From positions 62,001-126,000 of the forward strand of contig NZ_PYGA01000013.1 in NCBI RefSeq assembly GCF_003014485.1: a DNA stretch of 64,000 nucleotides. The letters run 5' to 3'. This document shows positions 8,086-17,103 of this stretch, one piece after another. The position numbers and the translations under genes are program-made. How positions within the stretch are numbered: the first letter of the stretch is position 1; every line of letters begins with the position of its first letter. The notes under the pieces are model-generated. The model searched no databases. It saw only the letters and a program-made list of their open reading frames with translations, and was not told the DNA's origin. The stretch comes from Murinocardiopsis flavida. Lineage in GTDB: Bacteria > Actinomycetota > Actinomycetes > Streptosporangiales > Streptosporangiaceae.

Positions 8086-9420
8086 TCAGGGCCGCGAGGC
8101 CGGCGGGATCGGGGCGTCGGTGCTCGCCGCGGCGAGGAGGGCCGCGCCGCGGACCGAGGCCTCGTGGACCGGCACGGGGTCGAGACGGCGGCCCAGGACG
8201 CGGCGGAGCAGCGCGAGCCAGCGGGGGTCGCGGGCGCCGCCGCCCGCGACCCGCACCGGGGCGGCGCCGTCCGGTTCCAGGGCCGCGACCGCGTCGGCGA
8301 TGCCGCCCGCCACCCCGCGCAGGACCGCGTGCAGCAGGTCGGCGCGGTCGTGTCCGGCCTTCAACCCGGTGAAGGCGCCCGCGGCGAGGCCCGCGCCGCG
8401 CTCCGGTGCGAGGTGCGGGACGAAGACCGGCGCCCCCGCCCCGTCGCCCTCGGCGGCGGCGTAGAGCTCGTCCCAGGTCGCCCCGAACACCCGCACCGCC
8501 CATTCCAGGGCGAGACCGGCGTTGGCGATCGCCGAGAGCCGGTAGTACCCCTGCGGGGCGGCGGTGCGGAACACGTTGGTTCGCGGGTCCGGCGCGGGGC
8601 CGATCCGGTCCGCCAGCGCGACGACCTGGGCGCCGGTGCCGATGGTGAGCTGGACGTCCCCGGGCCGCAGCGCCGCGCCCAGTGCGGCGGCCGCGGTGTC
8701 GGCGGCCCCCGCGGCGACCGGGGTGCCCGGCCGCAGGCCGAGCGCGTCGGCGGCCTCGCGGGTGAGGCCGCCCGCCGACCGGGCCGAGGGCAGCACCGGG
8801 GCGAGGAGGTCGCCCCGGAGCCCGAGGCGGGCGGCGACGTCGTAGGCCCAGTCGTCGGCCGCCAGGTCGTACAGGAGGGTGCCGCTGGCGTCGCTCGGCT
8901 CGGTCGCGGCCCGCCCGGTCAACCGCAGCCGCAGCCAGTCCTTGGGCTGCAACGCCCAGCGGGCGCGCGCCAGTGCCGCCGCCTCGTGGTCGGCCAGCCA
9001 CACCAGCATGGGCCCCGCGGCGCCCGGCATCGGGGGGTTTGCGAGGCGGGCGCGCGCGTCGCCGGGCAGCGCGGTGAAGCGGTCGAGCCGGTCGGCGGCG
9101 CGGCCGTCCGGCCACAGGATCGCCGGGCGGACCGCCGCGCCGTCGGCGTCGCTGAGTACGACCCCGTGCATCTGCCCGGACAGGCCGACCGCCGCGACGC
9201 GGTCGGCCCGTCTGGCCGTGCAGGCGCGGACCGCCCGTGCGGCGGCGTCCCACCACAGCCGGGGGTCGATCTCGGCCCAGGACGGGTCGGGGCTGCTCAG
9301 TGTGTACGCCGCGGCGGACACGCCGTGCAGTTCGCCGCCGCTGTCCAGGAGCGCCGCCTTGACCGAGCTAGTCCCCAGGTCCACGCCGAGGTACAGGGGG
9401 CCGGTGGGACCAGTGCTCAT
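8086..9420 (-). CDS. xylB: Xylulokinase (FGGY family)
   Basis: The 444-residue protein has both FGGY domains: YLGVDLGTSSVKAALLD at residues 10-26 for phosphate binding, and GLSGQMHGVVL (79-89), where SGQMHG is the signature of xylulokinases. WPDGRA, the catalytic Asp241 in AAGAADTAAAALGAAL and the ADP-binding VRVAGGGARDPRWLALL follow. It should phosphorylate D-xylulose to D-xylulose 5-phosphate. The start at 9420 gives MSTGPTGPLYLG; an in-frame extension upstream is low-complexity. It stands alone, divergent from the aspartate decarboxylase operon. With the alditol oxidase and GH43 genes it suggests pentose and polyol use. No xylose isomerase is present. Confidence 0.85.
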   Translation of the reverse strand: MSTGPTGPLYLGVDLGTSSVKAALLDSGGELHGVSAAAYTLSSPDPSWAEIDPRLWWDAAARAVRACTARRADRVAAVGLSGQMHGVVLSDADGAAVRPAILWPDGRAADRLDRFTALPGDARARLANPPMPGAAGPMLVWLADHEAAALARARWALQPKDWLRLRLTGRAATEPSDASGTLLYDLAADDWAYDVAARLGLRGDLLAPVLPSARSAGGLTREAADALGLRPGTPVAAGAADTAAAALGAALRPGDVQLTIGTGAQVVALADRIGPAPDPRTNVFRTAAPQGYYRLSAIANAGLALEWAVRVFGATWDELYAAAEGDGAGAPVFVPHLAPERGAGLAAGAFTGLKAGHDRADLLHAVLRGVAGGIADAVAALEPDGAAPVRVAGGGARDPRWLALLRRVLGRRLDPVPVHEASVRGAALLAAASTDAPIPPASRP

Positions 9421-9724
9421 CCGCCGCACCGGGCCGTGCCGCCGGTGCGGCGCCGCGCGGCGGCCGCGGCGGTCGCCCGCCCGGTGGCGGCGGCCCCGGC
9501 AGCGGGGCGGGTTCCGAGCGTGGTCACATGCGCTCCTTCGCAGGGCCGGTGCCGGTCGGTCGGCGGGGGGTGTCGCCCCCGTGCCCCATCCTCGCCGACC
9601 CGGCGCCGCGGCGCGCGCCCGGGAGGCGTGCGGGGTACGCGGCCCCGCACGAGCAGTGTGTCGTCGGTAACTTCGGGTAATTGCTCCGTTACATTTCTGG
9701 TGGTGTCGAGCCCGGAGGAGACCG
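9421..9724. other. Divergent intergenic region between xylB and asdA
   Basis: This 304-bp region holds no supportable gene. GTAAC (9667-9671) and GTTAC (9688-9692) form a small inverted repeat around an AT-richer stretch that probably carries the asdA promoter. GGAGGAGACCG before ATG 9725 is a strong ribosome site. Confidence 0.4.
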
Positions 9725-11353
9725 ATGACCGACCTGGAGACCAGCCGCGAAGAGCAGCGTCGGCTCGAATCGCTCAGCCCGTTCGAACTCAAGGGCAGCC
9801 TGATCGCGCTGGCGGGCGAGCACAAGCAGAAGGACGCGCACGCCATGCTCAATGCCGGGCGCGGCAACCCGAACTGGACCGCGACCCCGCCCCGCGACGC
9901 GTTCTTCCTGCTCGGCCGCTTCGCCGTGCGCGAGACCAAGCGCGACTGGGACGAGTGGCCGGCCGTGGGCGGCATGCCGCGCGCGGACGGCATCGCCGAG
10001 CGGCTGAGCCTCTTCGTGGACCAGAACGCAGGGGAGGAGGGCGCCGACCTACTGCGCAGGATGCTGAACCGGGTGGCCGGCGACGGCGCCGACGCGTTCG
10101 TCCACGAGTTCGTGGACGGCATCATCGGCGACAACTACCCGGTCCCCGACAGGATCCTGCCGAACGTCGCGGGCGTCGTCCACGAGTACCTGATGAAGGT
10201 GCTGTGCGACGGGCGGACCCCCGACCGCCCCTACGAGCTGTTCGCGACCGAGGGCGGCACCGCCGCCATGTGCTACATCTTCGACTCCTTGCAGGTGAAC
10301 GGGGTGCTGAACAAGGGCGACCGGATCGCCCTGATGACACCGATCTTCACCCCGTACCTGGAGATCCCCGAGTTGGAGCGGTACTCCTTCGACGTCACGC
10401 ACATCGCCGCCTCGCGGGACACCGACCAGGGCTTCCACACCTGGCAGTACGACGACGCCGAGATCGACCGCCTCGCCGACCCGGCCATCCGCCTGCTGTG
10501 CCTGGTCAACCCGAGCAACCCACCGTCGGTCATGCTGTCCCCGCGCACACTCGACCGCATCCGCGAGATCGTCGAGACGCGCAACCGCGACCTCGTCATC
10601 GTCACCGACGACGTGTACGGCACCTTCGTCGACGGGTTCACCTCGATCCTGGCGGCGGCGCCGCGCAACACCATCGGCGTCTACTCGTTCTCCAAGTACT
10701 TCGGGGCGACGGGGTGGCGGCTGGGCGCCATCGCGCTGCACCCCGACAACGTGATCGACGAGCAGATCGCCCGCCTCGGCGCAACCGCCACCGAGGCGCT
10801 GCACAAGCGCTACTCGTCCATCTCGCTCGACCCCGCCGGTCTCGCCTTCATCGACCGCATGGTCGCCGACAGCCGCTCGGTCGCCCTCAACCACACGGCG
10901 GGGCTCTCGACGCCGCAGCAGGTGCAGATGGCGCTGTTCGCCCTGTTCGACCTGACCTACGCCGCGGGCGAGTACCAGGACATCGCCAAGGAGGTCATCC
11001 ACCGCCGCCTCGCCGCACTGGCCGAAGGCGCGGGGGTGCACCCGCCGCACAACGCGCTCCAGGCCGGCTACTACGTCGAACTCGACCTGCTGAGCTGGGC
11101 CGAGCGGACCCGCGGCGCCGAGTTCGCCGCGTGGATGCGGGCGAACTACGAGCCCGTCGACCCGATCTTCCGCCTCGCCCAGAACGACTCCGTGGTGCTG
11201 CTCAACGGCGGCGGGTTCGACGGCCCCGAATGGTCGGTGCGGGTGTCCATGGCGAACCTGACGCACGAGGCGTACGAGCAGATCGGCCGCGACCTGCACG
11301 AGATCGGCGAGTACTACTACGCCCGGTTCACCGACGAGCGCGGCAGGGCCTGA
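9725..11353 (+). CDS. asdA: Aspartate 4-decarboxylase (PLP-dependent)
   Basis: At 542 residues the protein matches AsdA enzymes, which decarboxylate L-aspartate at C4 to L-alanine and CO2 and keep some aminotransferase activity. The N-terminal part has SPFELKGSLIALA and the family-typical NAGRGNPNW. PLP-fold signatures include LVNPSNPPSVM, VTDDVYGTF and YSFSKYFGATGWRLGAI, with Lys324 as the likely Schiff-base lysine. The C-terminus has LNGGGFDGPEWSVRVSMANL. The next gene encodes an AspT-type antiporter, and the asdA-aspT pairing is a known decarboxylation system that builds a proton gradient by exchanging aspartate for alanine. The spacing of 36 bp indicates one operon. Confidence 0.92.
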   Translation: MTDLETSREEQRRLESLSPFELKGSLIALAGEHKQKDAHAMLNAGRGNPNWTATPPRDAFFLLGRFAVRETKRDWDEWPAVGGMPRADGIAERLSLFVDQNAGEEGADLLRRMLNRVAGDGADAFVHEFVDGIIGDNYPVPDRILPNVAGVVHEYLMKVLCDGRTPDRPYELFATEGGTAAMCYIFDSLQVNGVLNKGDRIALMTPIFTPYLEIPELERYSFDVTHIAASRDTDQGFHTWQYDDAEIDRLADPAIRLLCLVNPSNPPSVMLSPRTLDRIREIVETRNRDLVIVTDDVYGTFVDGFTSILAAAPRNTIGVYSFSKYFGATGWRLGAIALHPDNVIDEQIARLGATATEALHKRYSSISLDPAGLAFIDRMVADSRSVALNHTAGLSTPQQVQMALFALFDLTYAAGEYQDIAKEVIHRRLAALAEGAGVHPPHNALQAGYYVELDLLSWAERTRGAEFAAWMRANYEPVDPIFRLAQNDSVVLLNGGGFDGPEWSVRVSMANLTHEAYEQIGRDLHEIGEYYYARFTDERGRA

Positions 11354-11389
11354 CCGGCCGCACGCCACTTCGACGCCAAGGGGGCCGCC

Positions 11390-13090
11390 ATGGGCGGATG
11401 GCTGATCGAGCTGTTCAAGGGGACGCCGGAGGTCGCGCTCTTCGCGTCGCTGGCGGTGGGCTACGCCGTCGGCAAGATCCCGTTCGGGCCCATCCGGCTG
11501 GGCGGGATCTGCGGCACGCTCATCACCGCGCTGGTCCTCGGGTACTTCACCGGCGCCGTGCTGAGCGACGGGGTGAAGAACCTCGCCTTCGCGCTGTTCA
11601 TCTTCGCGCTCGGGTTCAGCAGCGGGCCGCAGTTCTTCGCGAACCTCAACCGCAAGGGGCTGCGCTACCTGGGGTTCCCGATCATCGAGATCGTCGCGGT
11701 CCTCGCCGTGGTGCTGTCCTTCACCGCGCTGATGAAGCTGGACCAGGGGACCGCGGCCGGGCTCATGGCGGGCGGCGCCACCGAATCGGCCGCGCTGGGC
11801 ACATCGTCGGAGGCCATCGGCCGCCTGGACGTCTCCGCCGCCGAGCAGCGGACGCTCCAGGCGAACGTCGCCACCGCCTACACCATCAGTTACCTGTGCG
11901 GCCTGATCACCATCGTGCTGCTCACCAGCCAGATCGCGCCACTGCTCATGCGGTTCGACCTGCGCGCGGAGTCGGCGAAGCTGTGGCAGCAGCTCAGCGG
12001 CGGCGGCCCGGCGATCGAACCCGGGCAGAGCCCGGCGCTGCCCGACCTCGTCGGGCGCGTCCACCGGGTCACCGCGGCAGCGGGGCGGACCGTCGACGAG
12101 GTCGAGAAGGCGCTCCCGGGCCGGGCGACGATCGAGCAGGTCCGCCGCGGCGACCAGACCCTGAAGGGCCATTTCGACCTGCGGTTGGCGGCGGGCGACA
12201 TCGCGCTCCTCGTGGGCCGCCGCCATGCCGTGGTCGGCGCCGAGGACGTCATCGGCCCGGAGCAGGCCGACGAACCAGGCCCCGAGGTGGTGCTGGAGAG
12301 CCGCGACATCGTCCTCACCCACCGCAACATCAACAACCTGACACTGGCCCGCATCACCGACATCCTCGACCCGGAGCTGCGGCAGTCGGTGTTCGTGCAG
12401 CGCATCACCCGCACCGAACGGGAGATCCCGGCCCTGGGCAACACGCGGTTGCAGACCGGCGACGTGGTGACCGTCTACGGCGCGCCGAGCGACGTGCGGG
12501 AGGTCGAGCACATCCTCGGGTACCCGATGGCGGCGCCCGAGAAGACCGACTACGTCTACCTCGGAATCGGCCTCGTCATCGGCATCCTCATCGGCCAGAT
12601 CAGCATCCCGGTGGGCAGCGCCGACCTGACGCTCGGCACCGGCGGCGGCGCGCTGCTCTCCGGGCTGGTCTTCGGGTACCTGCGCGCGAAGCGGCCGACG
12701 TTCGGCTCGCTGCACCCGGCCGCGGCCTCGGTGATGAAGGACTTCGGGCTGACCACCTTCATCGCCGCCGTCGGCCTCTCGGCCGGGCCGCAGGCGCTGG
12801 ACCTGCTCGCCAAGTACGGCGTGGTGCTGCCCATCGCGGCGGTCCTGACCACGCTGATCCCGGCTATGGCGTCCCTGCTGATCGGGCGCTACCTGCTCAA
12901 GATCGAACCGCCGCTGCTCGTCGGCGCCGTCGCGGGGCAGCAGTGCAGCACCCCGGCGATCAGCCAGATCCTGTCCACGGCCGGCAACTCCGTGCCGATG
13001 ATCTCCTACACGATCACCTACGCCATCTCCAACATCCTGCTGCCGCTGATGGGCCCGGTGACCGTGGCGCTGGCGGGGGCCGTGGCCTGA
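11390..13090 (+). CDS. aspT: AspT-type aspartate:alanine antiporter (AAEx family)
   Basis: This 566-residue protein has the AAEx layout. An N-terminal bundle of about five membrane helices includes FALFIFALGFSSGPQFF and the conserved LMAGGATESAALGTSSEAI. A cytosolic middle part with two TrkA-C-like domains (about 190-380) and a C-terminal bundle with FIAAVGLSAGPQALDLL and GAVAGQQCSTPAI follow. The repeated G(F/L)SxGPQ elements are typical of the family. It should exchange aspartate for alanine, which with AsdA would generate a proton-motive force. It follows asdA and precedes a TRIC-family gene in the same direction. Confidence 0.88.
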   Translation: MGGWLIELFKGTPEVALFASLAVGYAVGKIPFGPIRLGGICGTLITALVLGYFTGAVLSDGVKNLAFALFIFALGFSSGPQFFANLNRKGLRYLGFPIIEIVAVLAVVLSFTALMKLDQGTAAGLMAGGATESAALGTSSEAIGRLDVSAAEQRTLQANVATAYTISYLCGLITIVLLTSQIAPLLMRFDLRAESAKLWQQLSGGGPAIEPGQSPALPDLVGRVHRVTAAAGRTVDEVEKALPGRATIEQVRRGDQTLKGHFDLRLAAGDIALLVGRRHAVVGAEDVIGPEQADEPGPEVVLESRDIVLTHRNINNLTLARITDILDPELRQSVFVQRITRTEREIPALGNTRLQTGDVVTVYGAPSDVREVEHILGYPMAAPEKTDYVYLGIGLVIGILIGQISIPVGSADLTLGTGGGALLSGLVFGYLRAKRPTFGSLHPAAASVMKDFGLTTFIAAVGLSAGPQALDLLAKYGVVLPIAAVLTTLIPAMASLLIGRYLLKIEPPLLVGAVAGQQCSTPAISQILSTAGNSVPMISYTITYAISNILLPLMGPVTVALAGAVA

Positions 13091-13127
13091 CGGCGCCCGC
13101 GCGCCGACGAACGGGGGTGGGAACGCA

Positions 13128-13811
13128 GTGGACGACCTGGTCACCGCGACGGCGCTGTCGGAGGTCACGCGCGTCCTCGACCTGGCGGGGGTGGCGGCGA
13201 ACGCGGCGACGTCGGCCGCCATGGCGCGGGCCCTCGGCAACGACCTGTTCGGGCTGCTGGCACTGGGGGTCGTCGCGGGCCTCGGCGGCGGCATGCTGCG
13301 CGACACACTCCTCCAGCAGGGGCCGCCGGTGGCGCTGACCGACTACGCCTACCTGCCCACCGCGATCCTCGCCGCGCTGGTGGCGGGCCTGGTCCGGGTC
13401 GACGACCGGGTGTGGTGGACGGGGACCCTCGCCTGCCTGGACGCCCTCGCCGTGGGCTGCTGGGCGGCGGCGGGCGCCGAGCGTGCGCTCTCCGCGGGGA
13501 TGTCCTGGCCGGCCGCCGTCATGTTGGGCACCCTGACGGTCATCGGCGGCGGGGTCATCCGCGACGTCCTGCTCCAGCGCACGCCGCAGGTCTTCGCGGG
13601 CGGCCCGCTCTATGCGACCTCGGCGGTGCTGGCCGCCGGGACGGTCGCCGTCATGGCGCGGCTCGGCCACACGACCACCGGCACCCTCGTGGCCCTGCTG
13701 GTCGGCGGCGGCCTGGTGCTGATCGCCCGGTGGCGCGGGTGGACCATCCCCGTGCTGGCGGGGTGGTCGCCGCGGATGCCGGCCCGGCGGCAGCGGCGCG
13801 GCCCCGGCTGA
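13128..13811 (+). CDS. TRIC-type cation channel family protein (UPF0126)
   Basis: The 227-residue protein has about seven membrane segments in two repeats, each with the glycine-rich signature GLGGGMLRDTLL and VIGGGVIRDVLL, the mark of UPF0126/TRIC-like channels. Prokaryotic TRIC proteins conduct K+ and Na+. The GTG start at 13128 lies 38 bp after aspT, so it is probably in the asdA-aspT operon, where counter-ion flow could balance the electrogenic exchange; that link is an inference. Confidence 0.8.
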   Translation: MDDLVTATALSEVTRVLDLAGVAANAATSAAMARALGNDLFGLLALGVVAGLGGGMLRDTLLQQGPPVALTDYAYLPTAILAALVAGLVRVDDRVWWTGTLACLDALAVGCWAAAGAERALSAGMSWPAAVMLGTLTVIGGGVIRDVLLQRTPQVFAGGPLYATSAVLAAGTVAVMARLGHTTTGTLVALLVGGGLVLIARWRGWTIPVLAGWSPRMPARRQRRGPG

Positions 13812-13838
13812 CGGTCCGCGGGCGGACGGCGGGCGGGG

Positions 13839-14423
13839 TCACTCGCCCGCGCCGGGGGAGCCGGGGTCGGGGTAGGCCAGGAACCGGGTGTGCATGAGCC
13901 GGCTCTCGGGGTCGGCGTCCGCGGGGTCGGACCAGTAGCGGCCGAGCAGTGCGATGTAGTCCTCGAAGAACGCGTGGAGCTGCTCGGGTGTGACGCGGAT
14001 GGTGCCGCGCGAGAACGGGAACGCGTCGCTCCACGGGTCGTCCGGCGCCATGTCGGCCTGCGCCGCGATGAAGTCGCGCATGTCCTGCGCGTAGGCGCGG
14101 CGGCCGAGCTTGTCGAGGACCTTGCGGGTCTCGGGGTCCTGCTCGCTGCGCAGGGGGAAGCGCAGGTCGGCGGATGACGCCCGCCACCAGCGCTCGCGCC
14201 CGTGCGCGCGGTCGGGGACCTCCTCGACGAAGCCGTGCCGGGCCAGTTCGCGCAGGTGGTAGCTGGTGGCCCCGGTGTTGAGGTCGAGGTGGCGGGCGAG
14301 CGACGCCGAGGTGGCGGGGCCCGCGCTGCTGAGCTGTTCGAGGATCCGCTGGCGCCGCGGGTGCGCGAGCGCCTTGAGGGCCGCGATGTCGCCGACCGTG
14401 CGCTTCCCCGGGTTCTTCGCCAT
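13839..14423 (-). CDS. ArsR-like winged-helix regulator
   Basis: The 194-residue protein has an N-terminal ArsR-type HTH (ALKALAHPRRQRILEQLSSAG, then ATSASLARHLDLNTGATSYH, LRELARHGFVEE), about residues 14-75. A longer C-terminal part (about 85-194) lacks metal-binding cysteines. It belongs to the ArsR-like group that regulates neighbouring membrane or detoxification genes. It is divergent from the M28 peptidase gene, and the region between them carries repeated TGTGCACA palindromes, so it probably represses both itself and the peptidase. The stop lies 28 bp from that of the convergent TRIC gene. Confidence 0.8.
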   Translation of the reverse strand: MAKNPGKRTVGDIAALKALAHPRRQRILEQLSSAGPATSASLARHLDLNTGATSYHLRELARHGFVEEVPDRAHGRERWWRASSADLRFPLRSEQDPETRKVLDKLGRRAYAQDMRDFIAAQADMAPDDPWSDAFPFSRGTIRVTPEQLHAFFEDYIALLGRYWSDPADADPESRLMHTRFLAYPDPGSPGAGE

Positions 14424-14432
14424 GACGGCACG

Positions 14433-14547
14433 CTATCTGTGCACAGATAGGTAGGCAACTACTCCTCACCAGGTGGTGCAGGCACCACTTCGGGAGAACT
14501 GTGCACAATAGGGCTTGCACAATTTGTTGTGCACACTAGATTGTGCA
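14433..14547. promoter_or_regulatory. Cluster of TGTGCACA operator palindromes between regulator and peptidase
   Basis: CTATCTGTGCACAGATAG (14433-14450) is a perfect 18-bp palindrome 10 bp before the regulator start. A second TGTGCACA lies at 14500-14507. TTGCACAA (14515-14522) pairs with TTGTGCACAC (14527-14536), and a half-site ATTGTGCA follows (14540-14547). A separate inverted repeat GTGGTGC/GCACCAC occupies 14473-14488. Repetition of one motif in a 165-bp divergent spacer is strong evidence for binding by the adjacent ArsR-like protein. Confidence 0.7.
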
Positions 14548-14588
14548 TTACCAGGCGCGCCGGTCGCCCACCGCAGAGAGGCTCCCCG

Positions 14589-17024
14589 ATGTCCACCGAA
14601 CCCACCGCCCACCGCACCGCGTCCGACCGCCCGCCGCCGCCATGGCGCGCCGAATGGATCGCGGCGCCCGGCCTGAGCGGCGCCCGCCGCGTCGCGGCCG
14701 GCCTGATCGCGCTGGCCCTCCTCGCCCTCGCACTCGCCGCGGCGATCGCGAGCGAGGCGCCGCCCGCGGCCCGGCCCGCCGACGCCCCGGAGCGGGAGTT
14801 CAGCGCCGACCGCGCCTGGCCGCACCTGGAGCGCATCGCCGGGGGCGGCCCCACGCCCATCGGCAGCCCCGGCAACGCCGAGGTCCGCGACTACCTGGTC
14901 GGCGAGCTGCGCGGACTCGGACTCGACGCCGAGGTGCAGACCGGCATCGGCGCCCGCGCCTTCGGCAGCGGGATCACGGCCGGCATCGCCGACAACATCA
15001 CCGCCACCATCCCCGGCACCGACTCCACGGGCACCGTCCTGCTCGCCGCGCACTACGACTCCACGTCCACGACCCCCGGCGCGAGCGACGACAAGGCGTC
15101 GGTCGCCGCCATCCTGGAGATCGCCCGCGCCATCACCGGCGGCCCCGCGCCGCGCAACGACATCGTGCTGCTCCTCACCGACGGGGAGGAGCCGGGGCTC
15201 ATCGGCGCGGAGGCGTTCGCCGCGCACCACCCGGACGCCGAGGGCGGCGGGTTCATGGTCAACCTGGAGGGGCCCGGCAACGCGGGCGCCTCGCACGTCT
15301 ACAACACCTCGGACGGCAACGGGCCGGTCACCGGCCTCCTCGCCGCGGCGACGCCTCACCCCGCGGGCGAGTCCGCACTGCTCACCGCGTTCCGCGACGC
15401 GCCGATCGGCGGGTTCAACTCCGACCGCACGACCATGAGCGAGAACGGGTTCACCGGGGTCGACACCGGATTCGTCGACGGCCGCGTGTACTACCACCAC
15501 CCGGGCGACACCGTCGAGGCGTTCAACCGGCCCAGCCTGCAAATGCACGGCGCGAACGGGCTGTCGCTCACCCGCGCCGCAGCGGACGCCGACCTCGCCG
15601 CCCTGCGCCCCGGCGCCGACGCGACCTTCTTCACCCTGTTCGGCACCATGGTCCACTACCCCAACGCCCTGGTGTGGCCGCTCGCCGCCGCGGGCGCGCT
15701 CGCTGTCGCGGGCCTGGCCGCGCTGGTGCGCGTCCGCCGCCTCGCCAGTGTGCCGCGGCTGCTCGCCGCCGTCGCGGCGGTCGCGCTGCCGCTCGTGGCG
15801 GCGGCCGGGCTGGCGATCGGCCTGTGGGAGGCGCTGCTGCTCCTGCGGCCGGCGTACGCCGACCTGGTGACCGACACCTACCGGCCGCTGCTCTACCGCT
15901 GCGCCCTCGGCGTCGGCCTGCTCGGCGTCCTGTGGGCCTGGTTCGTGCTGCTGCGCCGCTGGGTCGGGGCGGTGGCGCTGACCGTCGGCGCGCTGGCGTG
16001 GGCCGCCGCGCTCGGCCTGCTGCTGGCGTGGGCCCTGCCGTCGGGCTCCTACCTGTTCGCGCTGCCCGCGCTGATCGGCGCCGGGGCCGGTGCGGCGGCA
16101 CTGGCCCTCCGGGACCGGCGGCCGCCGGCCGCCGTCGCCGTGCTCACCGTCGGCGCACTCGCCGGTGTCCTGCTGCCCGCCCTGCCCGGCCGCACCCTGC
16201 TCTCCATGGCGGGGATCAGCCTGGCGCCCCCGGCCGCCGTGGTCCTGATGCTCGCCGGGCTCGCCCTGCTCCCCGTGCTGTCGGTGGCGACCCCCGCTCC
16301 CGGCTCGCGGCTGCGGACCGGCCTCGCCCCGGTCACCTGCGCGGTCCTCGCGGCGGCACTGGCGGCGGGCGGCCTCGCCGTTGACCGGTTCGACGCGGCG
16401 CACCCACGGCTCGCGCACCTGGCCTACCTGCTGGACGCCGACACCGGCACCGCCTTCTGGGCGAGTGCCAACGAGCGGCCCCACCCGTGGGCCGGCCGGC
16501 TCGCCCCGGACCCCGCCGGGCCCGAGACCGCCGGACTGCCGATCCCCGTGGGCGAGGCGGTACAGCGGACCGGAGCCGCACCGGCCGCCGACCTCGCCGC
16601 GCCGCAGGCCGAGGTGCTCGACACCGCCGAGAGCGGGGGCCGGACGACCGTCACCGTGCGCGTGCGCCCCCAGCGCGGCGCCCACCAGGTCGGCCTGTAC
16701 TCCTCGGTGCCGGTGCGCTCGGCGGCGGTCGCGGTCGCGGGCCTGCCCGGCCAGCGACTGCCCCGGGTCGACCCGGCCGAGGCCCGGGCGGCCGACGGGC
16801 CGTGGGCCTGGTCGGTGCAGTTCTACGCGCCGCGAAAGGGCGACCTGCGGTTCACCGTGGCGGTCGAGGGCGACCGCGCGCCGCGGATCGGCGTCTCCGA
16901 GACCACGCTCGGAATGGCGGACCTGCCGGGCTACCGGCCGCGGCCGCCCGGGCTGGCCGTGATGCCGTCGACGGGTGCGCTGCCGAGCGACACCGTGACG
17001 GTCTCCCGCACGCTCGAACCCTGA
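14589..17024 (+). CDS. M28-family membrane metallopeptidase
   Basis: The 811-residue protein begins with a cytosolic tail and one membrane anchor (about 35-54). An M28 aminopeptidase domain follows (about 75-345), with zinc ligands and catalytic residues visible: His155 and Asp157 in HYDST, Asp167 in GASDDKASVAA, Glu200-Glu201 in TDGEEPGLIG, NLEGPGNAG and VYYHHPGDT. After this come about eight or nine membrane helices (360-620) and a C-terminal beta-rich extracytoplasmic domain. The layout resembles eukaryotic ERMP1/Fxna peptidases. ATG 14589 follows AGAGAGG and lies past the operators, so I prefer it to an in-frame ATG at 14529 within the operator region. It is probably controlled by the divergent ArsR-like regulator. 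Confidence 0.82.
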   Translation: MSTEPTAHRTASDRPPPPWRAEWIAAPGLSGARRVAAGLIALALLALALAAAIASEAPPAARPADAPEREFSADRAWPHLERIAGGGPTPIGSPGNAEVRDYLVGELRGLGLDAEVQTGIGARAFGSGITAGIADNITATIPGTDSTGTVLLAAHYDSTSTTPGASDDKASVAAILEIARAITGGPAPRNDIVLLLTDGEEPGLIGAEAFAAHHPDAEGGGFMVNLEGPGNAGASHVYNTSDGNGPVTGLLAAATPHPAGESALLTAFRDAPIGGFNSDRTTMSENGFTGVDTGFVDGRVYYHHPGDTVEAFNRPSLQMHGANGLSLTRAAADADLAALRPGADATFFTLFGTMVHYPNALVWPLAAAGALAVAGLAALVRVRRLASVPRLLAAVAAVALPLVAAAGLAIGLWEALLLLRPAYADLVTDTYRPLLYRCALGVGLLGVLWAWFVLLRRWVGAVALTVGALAWAAALGLLLAWALPSGSYLFALPALIGAGAGAAALALRDRRPPAAVAVLTVGALAGVLLPALPGRTLLSMAGISLAPPAAVVLMLAGLALLPVLSVATPAPGSRLRTGLAPVTCAVLAAALAAGGLAVDRFDAAHPRLAHLAYLLDADTGTAFWASANERPHPWAGRLAPDPAGPETAGLPIPVGEAVQRTGAAPAADLAAPQAEVLDTAESGGRTTVTVRVRPQRGAHQVGLYSSVPVRSAAVAVAGLPGQRLPRVDPAEARAADGPWAWSVQFYAPRKGDLRFTVAVEGDRAPRIGVSETTLGMADLPGYRPRPPGLAVMPSTGALPSDTVTVSRTLEP

Positions 17025-17043
17025 ACCGGCGACCGGACGAGAA

Positions 17044-17082
17044 CGGCCCCGGCCCGCCCCGAAACGGGGCGGGCCGGGGCCG
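17044..17082. terminator. Bidirectional terminator hairpin
   Basis: Perfect 18-bp arms (17044-17061 and 17065-17082) flank an AAA loop, 20 bp after the peptidase stop and 22 bp before the end of the convergent helicase gene. This is one of the strongest hairpins in the window. Confidence 0.85.
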
Positions 17083-17103
17083 GACTGCGGTACGGGCGCG
17101 GTG

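Noticed and set aside
9419-13306. Very long open frames opposite or across asdA-aspT (for example over 1000 codons on the minus strand at 10049-13306)
   Set aside because: They are Arg/Gly/Asp-rich shadows of the real genes, lack family motifs and ribosome sites, and follow from the high GC content.
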